Below are positions 45,904 through 53,630 of a DNA stretch of 64,000 bases, in pieces. The stretch's first letter is position 1, and each line of letters opens with the position of its first letter. The notes below the pieces were generated by a model. That model had not been told where the DNA came from. It saw only the letters and a program-made list of their open reading frames with translations, and did not search any database. The stretch is from Saprospiraceae bacterium (GTDB lineage: Bacteria > Bacteroidota > Bacteroidia > Chitinophagales > Saprospiraceae). Location of the stretch: positions 1,240,001 through 1,304,000 of the forward strand of contig JADJNF010000001.1 in NCBI GenBank assembly GCA_016714445.1, given 5' to 3'. The translations under genes were made by a program, and so were the position numbers.

Positions 45904-46113
45904 TTAACTTTCTTCTTCAGTACTGGTTCTTGCTACATATAATATTATCATACCTCCAAATAAAAAAATCAATTGGATAATAAGGGTGATCACGCCATGG
46001 TTATATAAAAAACTCATAAAAGTAAATTTCAACCCAACCAGAGCTAAAATTACTGAAAGAATCCCTATAGCAAACATAATAAATCCTACTATGGTCCAAA
46101 TGGGTTTGTTCAT
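45904..46113 (-). CDS. Small two-helix membrane protein
   Basis: Sixty-nine residues from ATG 46113 (MNKPIWTIVGFIMFAIGILS...). It has two strong helices (IWTIVGFIMFAIGILSVILA and VITLIIQLIFLFGGMIILYV) and an acidic tail TSTEEES. An ATG 29 codons upstream adds a non-hydrophobic stretch and is less likely. No family function is known. It is convergent with the DUF5686 gene, with 4 bp between the two stop codons. Confidence 0.65.
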   Translation of the reverse strand: MNKPIWTIVGFIMFAIGILSVILALVGLKFTFMSFLYNHGVITLIIQLIFLFGGMIILYVARTSTEEES

Positions 46114-46258
46114 TTTAATTTTTTTAATGCTGCAAATTAACGTCCTATAAATCAAAAAGCCAGCAAATTTGTTTAAATTTACATAATAATTCAGCTTCAA
46201 TAAAAAAGAGCTGTCTGAAAAAAGTCCTTAATGTCATAAAAGTCCCTGATCAAAACAA

Positions 46259-47116
46259 ATGAGTGATATCATAAAAATCGTGGAATGTCCTCGTGATGCC
46301 ATGCAAGGTATTCATGAGTTTATATCAACTGATTTAAAAGTTGAGTACATCAACCAATTACTTAGGGTGGGTTATGACACCATTGATTTTGGTAGTTTTG
46401 TGTCTCCCAAAGCTATCCCTCAGATGAGAGATACTGCAGAAGTATTATCAAAACTTGATCTAACAAACACCCCATCAAAACTACTGGCAATCATTGCCAA
46501 CTCCAGAGGCGCAGAAGATGCTGTACAATTTGAAGAAATAACTTATCTAGGGTATCCATTTTCAATCTCAGAGACCTTTCAACTCAGAAACACCAATGCA
46601 ACCATAGAAGAATCTTTAATCCGTGTAGAAGAAATTCAAAATTTAGCTTCAAAAAACAATAAAAAAACGGTTATTTATATCTCTATGGGATTTGGAAATC
46701 CTTATGGAGATATGTGGAGTGTAGAAATTTGTCAAAGATGGGTAGACAAACTGGCAGACATGGATGTAAAGATTATGGCACTTTCAGATACGATAGGAAT
46801 TGCTACGCCGGAAAGCATTTCATATCTATTTAAGTATCTGATTCCACCCTACCCTGATGTAGAGTTTGGAGCACATCTTCATACTCAGCCACAAAATTGG
46901 TTCCCTAAAATAGATGCTGCCTATAAAAGTGGTTGCAGAAGATTTGATGCGGCTATAAAAGGATATGGTGGTTGCCCTATGGCCAAAGATGATCTGACAG
47001 GAAATATGGCAACTGAAAATTTACTTCAATATTTTGAAGATAAACACATTAATTTGTCACTTGATAAAATTGAATTTGGTAAAGCCATGAATTTGGCTTT
47101 AAAAATTTTCAAGTAG
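46259..47116 (+). CDS. Hydroxymethylglutaryl-CoA lyase (HMGL-like)
   Basis: A 285-residue TIM-barrel enzyme of the DRE-TIM metallolyase group, predicted to split HMG-CoA into acetoacetate and acetyl-CoA (leucine and ketone-body metabolism). Seen: VECPRDAMQGI (CPRDAMQ replacing the common DGLQ motif), GYDTIDFGSFVSPKAIPQM, IYISMGFGNPYGD, LSDTIGIATPESI, GAHLHTQPQ (metal His pair) and the active-site loop AAIKGYGGCPMAKDDLTGNM with the catalytic Cys. The acyl-CoA thioesterase gene follows on the same strand. Confidence 0.88.
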   Translation: MSDIIKIVECPRDAMQGIHEFISTDLKVEYINQLLRVGYDTIDFGSFVSPKAIPQMRDTAEVLSKLDLTNTPSKLLAIIANSRGAEDAVQFEEITYLGYPFSISETFQLRNTNATIEESLIRVEEIQNLASKNNKKTVIYISMGFGNPYGDMWSVEICQRWVDKLADMDVKIMALSDTIGIATPESISYLFKYLIPPYPDVEFGAHLHTQPQNWFPKIDAAYKSGCRRFDAAIKGYGGCPMAKDDLTGNMATENLLQYFEDKHINLSLDKIEFGKAMNLALKIFK

Positions 47117-47284
47117 CGACTTGCCATTCAGATAATTTAGGGAGCAACATAAAAAAATCGAATTTATTAAACAGTTCAATAGAGTATTGTAAAGGAAGTT
47201 TTAAAGCAATTTTGATTCCAATAAATTCATAAATCGGAATGTAAAGTAATGTTCTGAAAGAACTCCAATATTTTTTTAGTTTTG

Positions 47285-47791
47285 ATGTTTGATTCAATAA
47301 TTCAGCAAATAATGATTAAAGAAAATAGTATTTCTTTTCAGTTTCTGGCAGAGCCCACAGATGTTAACTTTGGAGGAAACGTACATGGTGGAGCTGTTAT
47401 GAAATGGATTGATCAGGTTTCATTTGCTTGCGCCACAAACTGGTCAGGTACTTACTGTGTAACGATATATGTAGGTGGGATAAGATTTCACCAACCAATA
47501 AAAATCGGGGATCTTGTCAAACTGGATGCCAGGGTTATTTACACAGGTAGAACGAGTATGCACATCATGGTTGATGTCATGCGTAAAAATATAAGAAGTC
47601 AAAATAAATTTGCTAAAACTACCCATTGTATTATAGTATTTGTTGCAGTGAATGAAGAAGGTTTACCTGTAGAAATTCCTGTTTGGAAACCAGCTACTCT
47701 CTATGACATAAAGTTGGAAACTTATGCTAAAAAACTTATGGACATGAGAAAAGATATTGAGCAGGAAATGTCTTTGTTTACAGATAGTTAG
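47285..47791 (+). CDS. Acyl-CoA thioesterase (hotdog fold)
   Basis: A 168-residue hotdog-fold thioesterase of the YciA/BACH type, hydrolysing acyl-CoA to free acid and CoA. Marks are DVNFGGNVHGGAVMKWIDQV (Asn/His/Asp region), VTIYVGGIRFHQPIKIGDLV and ARVIYTGRTSMHIMVDV. The start may be ATG 47285 or, nine codons on, ATG 47312 (MIKENSISFQF), where homology begins. It may share a transcript with the HMG-CoA lyase-like gene 170 bp upstream. Confidence 0.87.
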   Translation: MFDSIIQQIMIKENSISFQFLAEPTDVNFGGNVHGGAVMKWIDQVSFACATNWSGTYCVTIYVGGIRFHQPIKIGDLVKLDARVIYTGRTSMHIMVDVMRKNIRSQNKFAKTTHCIIVFVAVNEEGLPVEIPVWKPATLYDIKLETYAKKLMDMRKDIEQEMSLFTDS

Positions 47792-47849
47792 GGTCTGTTG
47801 GGTTAATTTAAATTTTTTGAATATCAAAAAAATATTTTTATTTTATTGA

Positions 47850-48165
47850 TTTGGGGGGGGGGGTTTTAGGTATTTATTAAAAAAACTTTTGCCCTTTTTT
47901 TTTTTTTTTTTTTTGGGGGGGGGGGGGTCTCTTTTTGGGTGAAAAAAAAAAAAAAAAAAAGCAGGTTTAAAAAAGGGGAGGGGGGGGGAAGGGTTCCCCC
48001 CTGTTGAAAATGTTTTTTTGTTGGGTTGGGGTTGTTTTTTTTTTTTAATTAATTTTTTTTGGGGATGGGTGGAGAAAATTTTTTTTTTTTCGGGGTGGTT
48101 TTTGGTGTGGTTTTGTCCGGGTTGGAAATCTTAAAGAAAAAGAAAAGGTGTTTTTTGAGGCCCTA
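47850..48165. other. G/T homopolymer tract, probable consensus artefact
   Basis: About 300 bp made almost only of G, T and A runs: (G)10-13, (T)8-22 and (A)18 blocks with nearly no C. It is unlike anything else in the window and lies between convergent genes. It could be a collapsed, badly polished repeat or low-quality read end built into the assembly. A real G-rich low-complexity region cannot be excluded from sequence alone. Confidence 0.6.
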
Positions 48166-48283
48166 GTTAAGTGCAATATATCTGTAAATATTTATTATTG
48201 AATATCATTCTTCAAAATTAAAGACGAAGAACATCGAATTGCGTATCTGGGATTTTTAACATTGTATAATAGATCACTTCAAA

Positions 48284-48313
48284 AAAAAAGCTGAACTTTC
48301 GTTCAGCTTTTTT
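48284..48313 (-). terminator. Strong intrinsic terminator (GNRA loop, U9 tail)
   Basis: Stem GCTGAAC/GTTCAGC extended by A/T pairs. On the minus strand the loop is GAAA and nine T follow. On the plus strand the loop is TTTC with seven T. It is placed 22 nt after the last unit of the repeat array in the minus direction. Confidence 0.88.
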
Positions 48314-48335
48314 TAATTTGTATTACAACCTTCTC

Positions 48336-48412
48336 CGACGTTACTTTTATTTCTTTGAAAGGGGTCGGATCCGGCGACCCGACCCTCTAACTATGAAAAA
48401 AACTACTGTCTC
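48336..48412 (-). ncRNA. 77-nt structured repeat, unit 1 (next to terminator)
   Basis: On the minus strand it begins GAGACAGTAG and ends TAACGTCG. The hairpin at 48362-48385 reads GGGUCGGGUC-GCCG-GAUCCGACCC as RNA, ten pairs without mismatch (one G-U). The terminal GAGAC...GUC(U) ends can close a long imperfect stem. The TATATTTG box at 48419-48426 predicts transcription starting at or very near its first base. The terminator follows at 48284-48313, giving a predicted transcript of about 135 nt. No known RNA family is recognised. Confidence 0.6.
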
Positions 48413-48418
48413 TTGTTG

Positions 48419-48426
48419 CAAATATA
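48419..48426 (-). promoter_or_regulatory. TAnnTTTG -7 element before array unit 1
   Basis: TATATTTG on the minus strand ends 6 bp before the first base of unit 1 (GAGACAG). Similar boxes were not found directly before units 2-4. Confidence 0.5.
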
Positions 48427-48451
48427 CCTTGCGATTTTAAACCTAAATCTT

Positions 48452-48528
48452 AGACGTTACTTTTATTTCTTTGAAAGGGGCCGAGTCCGGCGACCCGACC
48501 CTCTAACTATGAAAAAAACTACTGTCTC
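48452..48528 (-). ncRNA. 77-nt structured repeat, unit 2
   Basis: Same length and layout as unit 1. The hairpin at 48478-48501 reads GGGUCGGGUC-GCCG-GACUCGGCCC on the minus strand, ten pairs including two G-U. On the plus strand the same bases leave two mismatches, so minus-strand RNA is favoured. The 39-nt gap to unit 1 is not conserved. Confidence 0.55.
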
Positions 48529-48568
48529 TTTAGATTAAAATCTTTATTATTTATCTGACACAAATCTT

Positions 48569-48645
48569 AGACGTTATTCTTATTTCGTTGAAAGGGGCCG
48601 AGTCCGGCGACCCGACCCTCTAACTATGAAAAAAACTACTGTCTC
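48569..48645 (-). ncRNA. 77-nt structured repeat, unit 3
   Basis: Same hairpin as unit 2 (48595-48618). A change in the outer stem (plus-strand GTTATTCTTATTTCG, where unit 2 has GTTACTTTTATTTCT) replaces an A-U pair with G-U. It lies 40 nt from unit 2. Confidence 0.55.
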
Positions 48646-48729
48646 TTTATATCAAAATGATTTCTTTTGTAAGGATATCTTTATATCACTTTATACTTTT
48701 TAAACATAAACTTTTAGATAAAGTTCTTA

Positions 48730-48806
48730 GACGTTATTGTTATTTTTTTTGAAAGGGGCCGAGTCCGGCGACCCGACCCTCTAACTATGAAAAAAACTAC
48801 TGTCTC
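48730..48806 (-). ncRNA. 77-nt structured repeat, unit 4
   Basis: Same hairpin sequence as units 2 and 3, with small changes in the A/T-rich arm (GTTATTGTTATTT). It is separated from unit 3 by 84 nt. It is the unit closest to the yceI 3' end, so read-through from yceI or a promoter at about 48810-48950 could drive the whole array. Confidence 0.55.
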
Positions 48807-48952
48807 CTTTTGACTAAAGTCTAATATATTTTACACCATCCTGTGATGGTTATCTTTAATTGCTTAATAAATAAAATGTTTGAATAGAATTTAATTTCTA
48901 ACGCAAAAATAAGGTATTTTATTATATTACAAACATTTCTTATTATTTTTTT

Positions 48953-49528
48953 TTAATAATTGATAGCAACATTCAAATCAAACTCATCATAAATGGTTTT
49001 GTCCCCTAAATTATCAAAGAATGAACCTGAACCATATCTTATGTCATAGTCTGATCTATCCAATCTAATTGTTGCACTACCTGCACCAGCCTTCAGCGTT
49101 GCATTAAATTTTATTTCTTTTGTTGTATTTTTAATGGTTAAATTGGCAGTAATTTTATACTCTCCTGCTATGCCTCTTGATGTTACTTTTGTGAATTTTA
49201 AAGATGAAGTAGGATAAGTGTTTACACCAAAAAAATCATCAGATTTTAAATGACCTTCCAATTTACCTTTTCCGCCTCCTTTAAGATCTGTAACGTCGAT
49301 TGAATTCATATCTACCATCAATTCTCCTCCTATAAGCAGATCACCATCAAACTTTAAAGATCCTGATTTAAATTTAATATTCCCTTCATGGGTTCCTGTA
49401 ACTTTAGATGCTTTCCAAACAATATTGGAAGTGGCTGTATTAATTGATTTTGTAATTGGATCCACACCAGTAGCAAAACCAAATGCTGCTATCAAAAGAA
49501 AAATAAAAGACAAAAAATAAGATTTCAT
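48953..49528 (-). CDS. YceI family periplasmic protein
   Basis: A 191-residue YceI-fold protein, a lipocalin-like beta-barrel that binds isoprenoid-type lipids in studied members. It has signal peptide MKSYFLSFIFLLIAAFGFA, then VWKASKVTGTHEGNIKFKSG, LVMDMNSIDVTDL-like region (MVDMNSIDVTDLKGGGKGKL), HLKSDDFFGVNTYPTSSLKF and ANLTIKNTTKEIKFNATL. It is a single gene; the RNA-like array and terminator lie downstream on the same strand. Confidence 0.9.
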   Translation of the reverse strand: MKSYFLSFIFLLIAAFGFATGVDPITKSINTATSNIVWKASKVTGTHEGNIKFKSGSLKFDGDLLIGGELMVDMNSIDVTDLKGGGKGKLEGHLKSDDFFGVNTYPTSSLKFTKVTSRGIAGEYKITANLTIKNTTKEIKFNATLKAGAGSATIRLDRSDYDIRYGSGSFFDNLGDKTIYDEFDLNVAINY

Positions 49529-49565
49529 GTTAAAAATTTAAAAAGTTAATTAATATTTGTTGCAA

Positions 49566-49573
49566 CAAATATA
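49566..49573 (-). promoter_or_regulatory. TAnnTTTG -7 element of yceI gene
   Basis: TATATTTG on the minus strand, 37 bp before the YceI start. A TTTG 15 bp further upstream may act as the -33 element. Confidence 0.55.
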
Positions 49574-49649
49574 CCACGATTAAGTTTACAAAGGCTGTAT
49601 AGTGTTAAAACTTTAAAGAATATTTAACTAAAATTTGATCCGGACAACA

Positions 49650-50579
49650 TCATTCTGGAAATTGTTGTTCTATAAAATTATAAATTAAATCTTTGTCTTC
49701 GGGATTAAAAGTAGTCCATTTGCCGTACTTACGAAACCATGTCATTTGCCGTTTTGCGTACCTCCTGCTGTTTTGTTTGATCAATTCGACCGCTTGCTGC
49801 AGATTTATTTTACCTTCAAAATAGTCAAACAATTCCTGATACCCCACCGTCCCTAATGCTTGCTTTTCTCTATGGGGGTATAAATTTAATGCTTCTTCTA
49901 TAAGTCCTTGTGCGAGCATAATATCTACTCTTTTATTTATTCGTTCATACAGCAACTCTCTGGGTAACTCTAATAATACAGGAATTTGTACATAAGGATA
50001 AGTAATTGCCTGGCTTTGGTTCAAAAAAGATGTAAAAGTATTGTCTGTAACCATGATAACGGATAAAGCCCTCATGAGACGCCGAGGATTACTTATATCT
50101 ACTTTATCAAAATATTCAGGATCTTTTGATTTCAATTCCTGCTGCAACGATTCGATTCCACAAGATTGGAAAACATGATCATAATGACTGACTATATTCT
50201 GCGGGATGTCCGGAAACTCATCCAATCCGTCCATTATTGCCCTTAAATATAAACCTGTGCCACCAGTAACCACAGCAACATCATTGGTTTTGAAGTATGA
50301 ATGTAATGCATCAGTGATTTCAGTATAAAAATGACCTACACTATATTTTTGAAAAATACTTACATGGTCAATAAAATGATGTTTCACTATTTCCATTTCT
50401 GATTTTTCTGGTTTAGCAGTGCCGATACTCATTTCCCTATATACTTGTCTGCTATCCGCAGAAAATATTTCAGCTTGATACCTTCTTGCAACATCAAGAG
50501 CAAGGCTGGATTTACCAACTGCTGTGGGACCAGCAATAATGATCAGAAATTTATTTAAGGAGGAAGTTGTATTTGACAT
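49650..50579 (-). CDS. miaA: tRNA dimethylallyltransferase MiaA
   Basis: A 309-residue enzyme adding a dimethylallyl group to N6 of A37 in tRNAs that read codons starting with U. P-loop G17PTAVGKS24, then DSRQVYREMSIGTAKP (42-57), TGGTGLYLRAIMDGLDEFPD, the substrate region NPRRLMRALSVI and the C-terminal RRYAKRQMTWFRKYGKWT. Length is normal. It is divergent from the acyltransferase gene, with a -7 box 25 bp before its start. Confidence 0.96.
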   Translation of the reverse strand: MSNTTSSLNKFLIIIAGPTAVGKSSLALDVARRYQAEIFSADSRQVYREMSIGTAKPEKSEMEIVKHHFIDHVSIFQKYSVGHFYTEITDALHSYFKTNDVAVVTGGTGLYLRAIMDGLDEFPDIPQNIVSHYDHVFQSCGIESLQQELKSKDPEYFDKVDISNPRRLMRALSVIMVTDNTFTSFLNQSQAITYPYVQIPVLLELPRELLYERINKRVDIMLAQGLIEEALNLYPHREKQALGTVGYQELFDYFEGKINLQQAVELIKQNSRRYAKRQMTWFRKYGKWTTFNPEDKDLIYNFIEQQFPE

Positions 50580-50603
50580 TCAGCTTTTATTAGCTTTACA
50601 CCG

Positions 50604-50611
50604 CAAAAATA
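50604..50611 (-). promoter_or_regulatory. TAnnTTTG -7 element of miaA
   Basis: TATTTTTG on the minus strand, 25 bp before the miaA start, in the 45-bp divergent spacer. Confidence 0.45.
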
Positions 50612-50624
50612 TATAAACCCCGAC

Positions 50625-51869
50625 ATGTTTTATAGTTTTCTTAAAGTACTTGTAAGATTTACACTCAAGATATTCTTTAGAAAGATTTTCATCACTGGCA
50701 TAGAACACATAAAAAGTGGCACTCCACAATTAATTGCCAGTAATCACCCCAATGGATTTCTTGAACCTTTAATTATGGCTTGTTTTTTTCCAAAACCATT
50801 GCATTTTCTGGTGCGAGGTGACGTTTTTGACAACCCTTTACTCAAACCATTACTGAAATCTACCAATCAGATTCCTATTTACAGATTCAGAGACGGATTC
50901 TCAAAACTCCGTGAAAATAGTCAGAAAATGGATGAAAGTATTCAGGTTTTACTGGATAAAAAAAATCTTTTAATTTTTGCTGAAGGTGGTACTGAAAGCA
51001 TTAAAAAATTAAGACCCCTTCAAAAAGGTATTTCGAGAATTGCCTTTCACACGCTGGAAAAAGATCCTGATCTTGATATTGAAATATTACCGGTTGGAAT
51101 AAATTTTACATTCCCTTCCCTGTTTAATGAAGGAGTGATGCTAAATATCGGAACACCATTGAAAGTCAGGGATTATTTGAATCAATACAATCAAGACAAT
51201 AAATCCGGGCATGAAAGTCTGTTGAACGATCTTTTTTTGGCCATGAAAAAAAGTGTTATTCATATTGAAGATCAAAAAAGATTAAAAACCTTCGAAAAAC
51301 TGGTAGTATTCCAAAGATCGCACAATATGTATTCCTATTTGCCGGTCTACCTGAATGATATCAAACCCCTTAAATCGGAAAAAAAACTTGCCGAAAGTAT
51401 TGACACACTCTCTGACGGTGAGCTACAGGAAATAAGAGAAAAAATTAAGGTGCTTGAATCAGAAATGAAAAACGAAAATGTTTCTTTAGATGATCTTGGA
51501 AAAATGCCATATAATGCATCCAGAATAATTATTTTACTTATCGGATTTTTACCGGCTTTGTTGGGTGGATTGTTGCACGTATTTCCATTGGCCATTTCCT
51601 ATTATTTTACCAAAACCAATGTAAAACAAAAAGAATTCAGGGCATCCATTTTAATGGTTACGAGTATGATTTTATGTTTATTATTATATATAGCATATGT
51701 TATTATCATAGCTATGACAGCTATTCCTTTCTACTGGTTAGCCATTTCTATCCTATCTGGCCTGTGGTTTCGATTTTATTATCAAATATGGGTAAGTACA
51801 ACTTTTGTTTCCTTCACATTATTGGATAAATTCAAAAACAAAGGTTATCAAATCTTAAATAATCTGTAA
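50625..51869 (+). CDS. PlsC-like glycerolipid acyltransferase, membrane protein
   Basis: A 414-residue protein with an N-terminal acyltransferase domain (about 20-240) and a C-terminal membrane part (two or three helices at about 296-400). The active-site block is ASNHPNGFLEPLIMACFF: His41 is followed by Glu47 rather than the usual HX4D Asp. The second block is FAEGGTESIKKLRPLQKG, in place of the common PEGTRS. It is predicted to acylate a lysophospholipid or related acceptor, and the changed residues make activity less certain. It is divergent from miaA. Confidence 0.82.
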   Translation: MFYSFLKVLVRFTLKIFFRKIFITGIEHIKSGTPQLIASNHPNGFLEPLIMACFFPKPLHFLVRGDVFDNPLLKPLLKSTNQIPIYRFRDGFSKLRENSQKMDESIQVLLDKKNLLIFAEGGTESIKKLRPLQKGISRIAFHTLEKDPDLDIEILPVGINFTFPSLFNEGVMLNIGTPLKVRDYLNQYNQDNKSGHESLLNDLFLAMKKSVIHIEDQKRLKTFEKLVVFQRSHNMYSYLPVYLNDIKPLKSEKKLAESIDTLSDGELQEIREKIKVLESEMKNENVSLDDLGKMPYNASRIIILLIGFLPALLGGLLHVFPLAISYYFTKTNVKQKEFRASILMVTSMILCLLLYIAYVIIIAMTAIPFYWLAISILSGLWFRFYYQIWVSTTFVSFTLLDKFKNKGYQILNNL

Positions 51870-51930
51870 ATACTTGTCTGATGAACGTACTAAGTAAAAG
51901 TTTAATTCAATTTGGATCAAAAAAAAAGTA

Positions 51931-53223
51931 ATGAAACATTTGATATATCTGGTATCTGTTTTATGGCTGGTTTCTTGTGCCGGAAGTGATGAGTATAGCG
52001 ACATATATACATCAAAAACCAACTGGATAAATATAGAGAGAAATCTTCAGTCGCGATTCATTACAGCAAAACCAGGCGATACCATACATCTGGAAGCTGG
52101 ATATTACTGGTTTACCAAAAGTCTCATTATAGATCATAAAATAGATTTTATTTTTTCCGGGGCTGGAACTGATAAAACCATTTTATCCTTCAAAGGACAG
52201 GAAGAAGGCGCCGAAGGTATCAAAATATCCAACTGCCAAAATATTAAAATCATGGACATGACCATCCTTGATGCCAATGGCGATAATATAAAAGCTGTCA
52301 ATACAAACGGCATACACTTTTCCAAAATAAAAGTAGACTGGACCGGTGGCGCAAAAGAAACGAATGGTGCATATGGGCTATATCCTGTGCTTTGTAAAAA
52401 TGTACTCATAGAAGACTGTATTTCTGCAAGGGCTTCTGACGCAGGTATTTACGTCGGACAATCAGACTCGGTAATCATAAGAAATAATGTAGTATATGAA
52501 AATGTGGCGGGTATAGAAAGTGAAAACTCCAGGTTTGTAGACATTTACGACAATCATACTTACAATAATACAGGCGGAATATTAGTCTTTGATTTGCCGG
52601 GCCTTACACAATACGGAAGGCATACAAGGGTTTTTAACAATAAAATTTTAGATAATAACCATAAAAATTTTGCTCCAAAAGGAAATATTGTCGGTATGGT
52701 GCCGCCAGGAACAGGAATAATGTTGTTAAGTACCCGAGAAATTGAAATATTCGGAAATGAAATAAAAGACAACAGAACTTCAGGTACTGCCATAATAAGC
52801 TATGAACTGGTCCTGGCTATGGACAAAGATAAACCGAAAGAAACGGATAGCAACGCTGCCTCTCACAATAGAAAATATGAGATTGACACTTTATACAATC
52901 CATATCTTGATCATATTCAAATTCATCACAATTCCTATGAAAATACGCATTGGTTTCCGGATATAGGCAATGATTTTGGAAAACTACTTGTATGGAAATT
53001 TCCTTTCAGTACGCCTGATATACTTTTTGATGGTTTTGTCAGAGAACCGGATAAAAACATACAAATGTGTATTGATCAGACTGGAATTTCATTTGCAGAT
53101 TTAAATGCACCTGGTAATTTGGAAAATATGAAGACCGACATTAAAGCCTACCTGTGTAAGACCAATGCTTTGACCCCTGCATCTGTTACATTAGGAAATA
53201 TAGTTGTATCCACTGCAAATTAA
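51931..53223 (+). CDS. Parallel beta-helix lipoprotein (SO2946-like family)
   Basis: A 430-residue lipoprotein (lipobox WLVSC, Cys16) made mostly of right-handed beta-helix rungs: ISNCQNIKIMDMTILDANGD, KNVLIEDCISARASDAGIYV, DSVIIRNNVVYENVAGIESE and VDIYDNHTYNNTGGILVFD. It belongs to a family that is regularly encoded next to an SO2930-type diheme cytochrome, and that gene follows here with a one-base overlap (TAATG). The paired function is not known; a surface-bound redox or glycan role is possible. Confidence 0.85.
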   Translation: MKHLIYLVSVLWLVSCAGSDEYSDIYTSKTNWINIERNLQSRFITAKPGDTIHLEAGYYWFTKSLIIDHKIDFIFSGAGTDKTILSFKGQEEGAEGIKISNCQNIKIMDMTILDANGDNIKAVNTNGIHFSKIKVDWTGGAKETNGAYGLYPVLCKNVLIEDCISARASDAGIYVGQSDSVIIRNNVVYENVAGIESENSRFVDIYDNHTYNNTGGILVFDLPGLTQYGRHTRVFNNKILDNNHKNFAPKGNIVGMVPPGTGIMLLSTREIEIFGNEIKDNRTSGTAIISYELVLAMDKDKPKETDSNAASHNRKYEIDTLYNPYLDHIQIHHNSYENTHWFPDIGNDFGKLLVWKFPFSTPDILFDGFVREPDKNIQMCIDQTGISFADLNAPGNLENMKTDIKAYLCKTNALTPASVTLGNIVVSTAN

Positions 53224-53630
53224 TGATTATGACTACTTCAAAATATAATTTATCGTTAACCCTTTATATTCTGGTATGCCTTTGTATTTTTACCAAATGT
53301 AAGGAAGAAATAAATATTCAGGTCACTGACGCCAATAAACCGGAAGATACGTCCACTTATCCTTACAAACAGAAATTGTCTGATTATGATATGTTTTTAT
53401 CTCCACTTGCTTCCATGCAACCAAAAGAGGCCGTCATAGCTTATGATCTGAATTCATCTCTTTTTACGGATTATGCGTTTAAAAAAAGATATATCTATTT
53501 ACCTCCGGAAAGCAGTATGGAATATCACCCTACCGATGCTTTTGATTTTCCGAACGGAAGTTTGATTTTTAAATATTTTTATTTTCCATCAAATTTTGCT
53601 AAATCTGAAAAAGTCATACAAAATTATTGA
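53223..53630 (+). CDS. SO2930-family diheme c-type cytochrome, N-terminal part (frameshifted)
   Basis: The N-terminal part of the cytochrome gene: signal/lipobox region LSLTLYILVCLCIFTKC, then KLSDYDMFLSPLASMQPKEA, VIAYDLNSSLFTDYAFKKRY and FDFPNGSLIFKYFYFPSNFA. The frame is lost at the A run 53620-53623 (CAAAATT), where one more A would join it to the next part (KIIETRVLIKE). It overlaps the end of the beta-helix gene. A start at ATG 53229 is also possible. Confidence 0.78.
   Translation: MIMTTSKYNLSLTLYILVCLCIFTKCKEEINIQVTDANKPEDTSTYPYKQKLSDYDMFLSPLASMQPKEAVIAYDLNSSLFTDYAFKKRYIYLPPESSMEYHPTDAFDFPNGSLIFKYFYFPSNFAKSEKVIQNY

Noticed and set aside
47109..47297. 62-codon minus-strand frame between the HMG-CoA lyase and thioesterase genes
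   Set aside because: It overlaps both neighbouring coding ends, has no homology that I recognise, and the two flanking genes are co-directional.
48336..48806. The 77-nt repeats as a CRISPR array
   Set aside because: Repeats are too long, gaps vary from 39 to 84 nt, the repeat has internal hairpin structure with substitutions between copies, and no cas gene is nearby.
48336..48806. The 77-nt repeats as integron attC sites
   Set aside because: No GTTRRRY/RYYYAAC core pair in the right places, no cassette genes between repeats (gaps of only 39-84 nt) and no integrase in the window.
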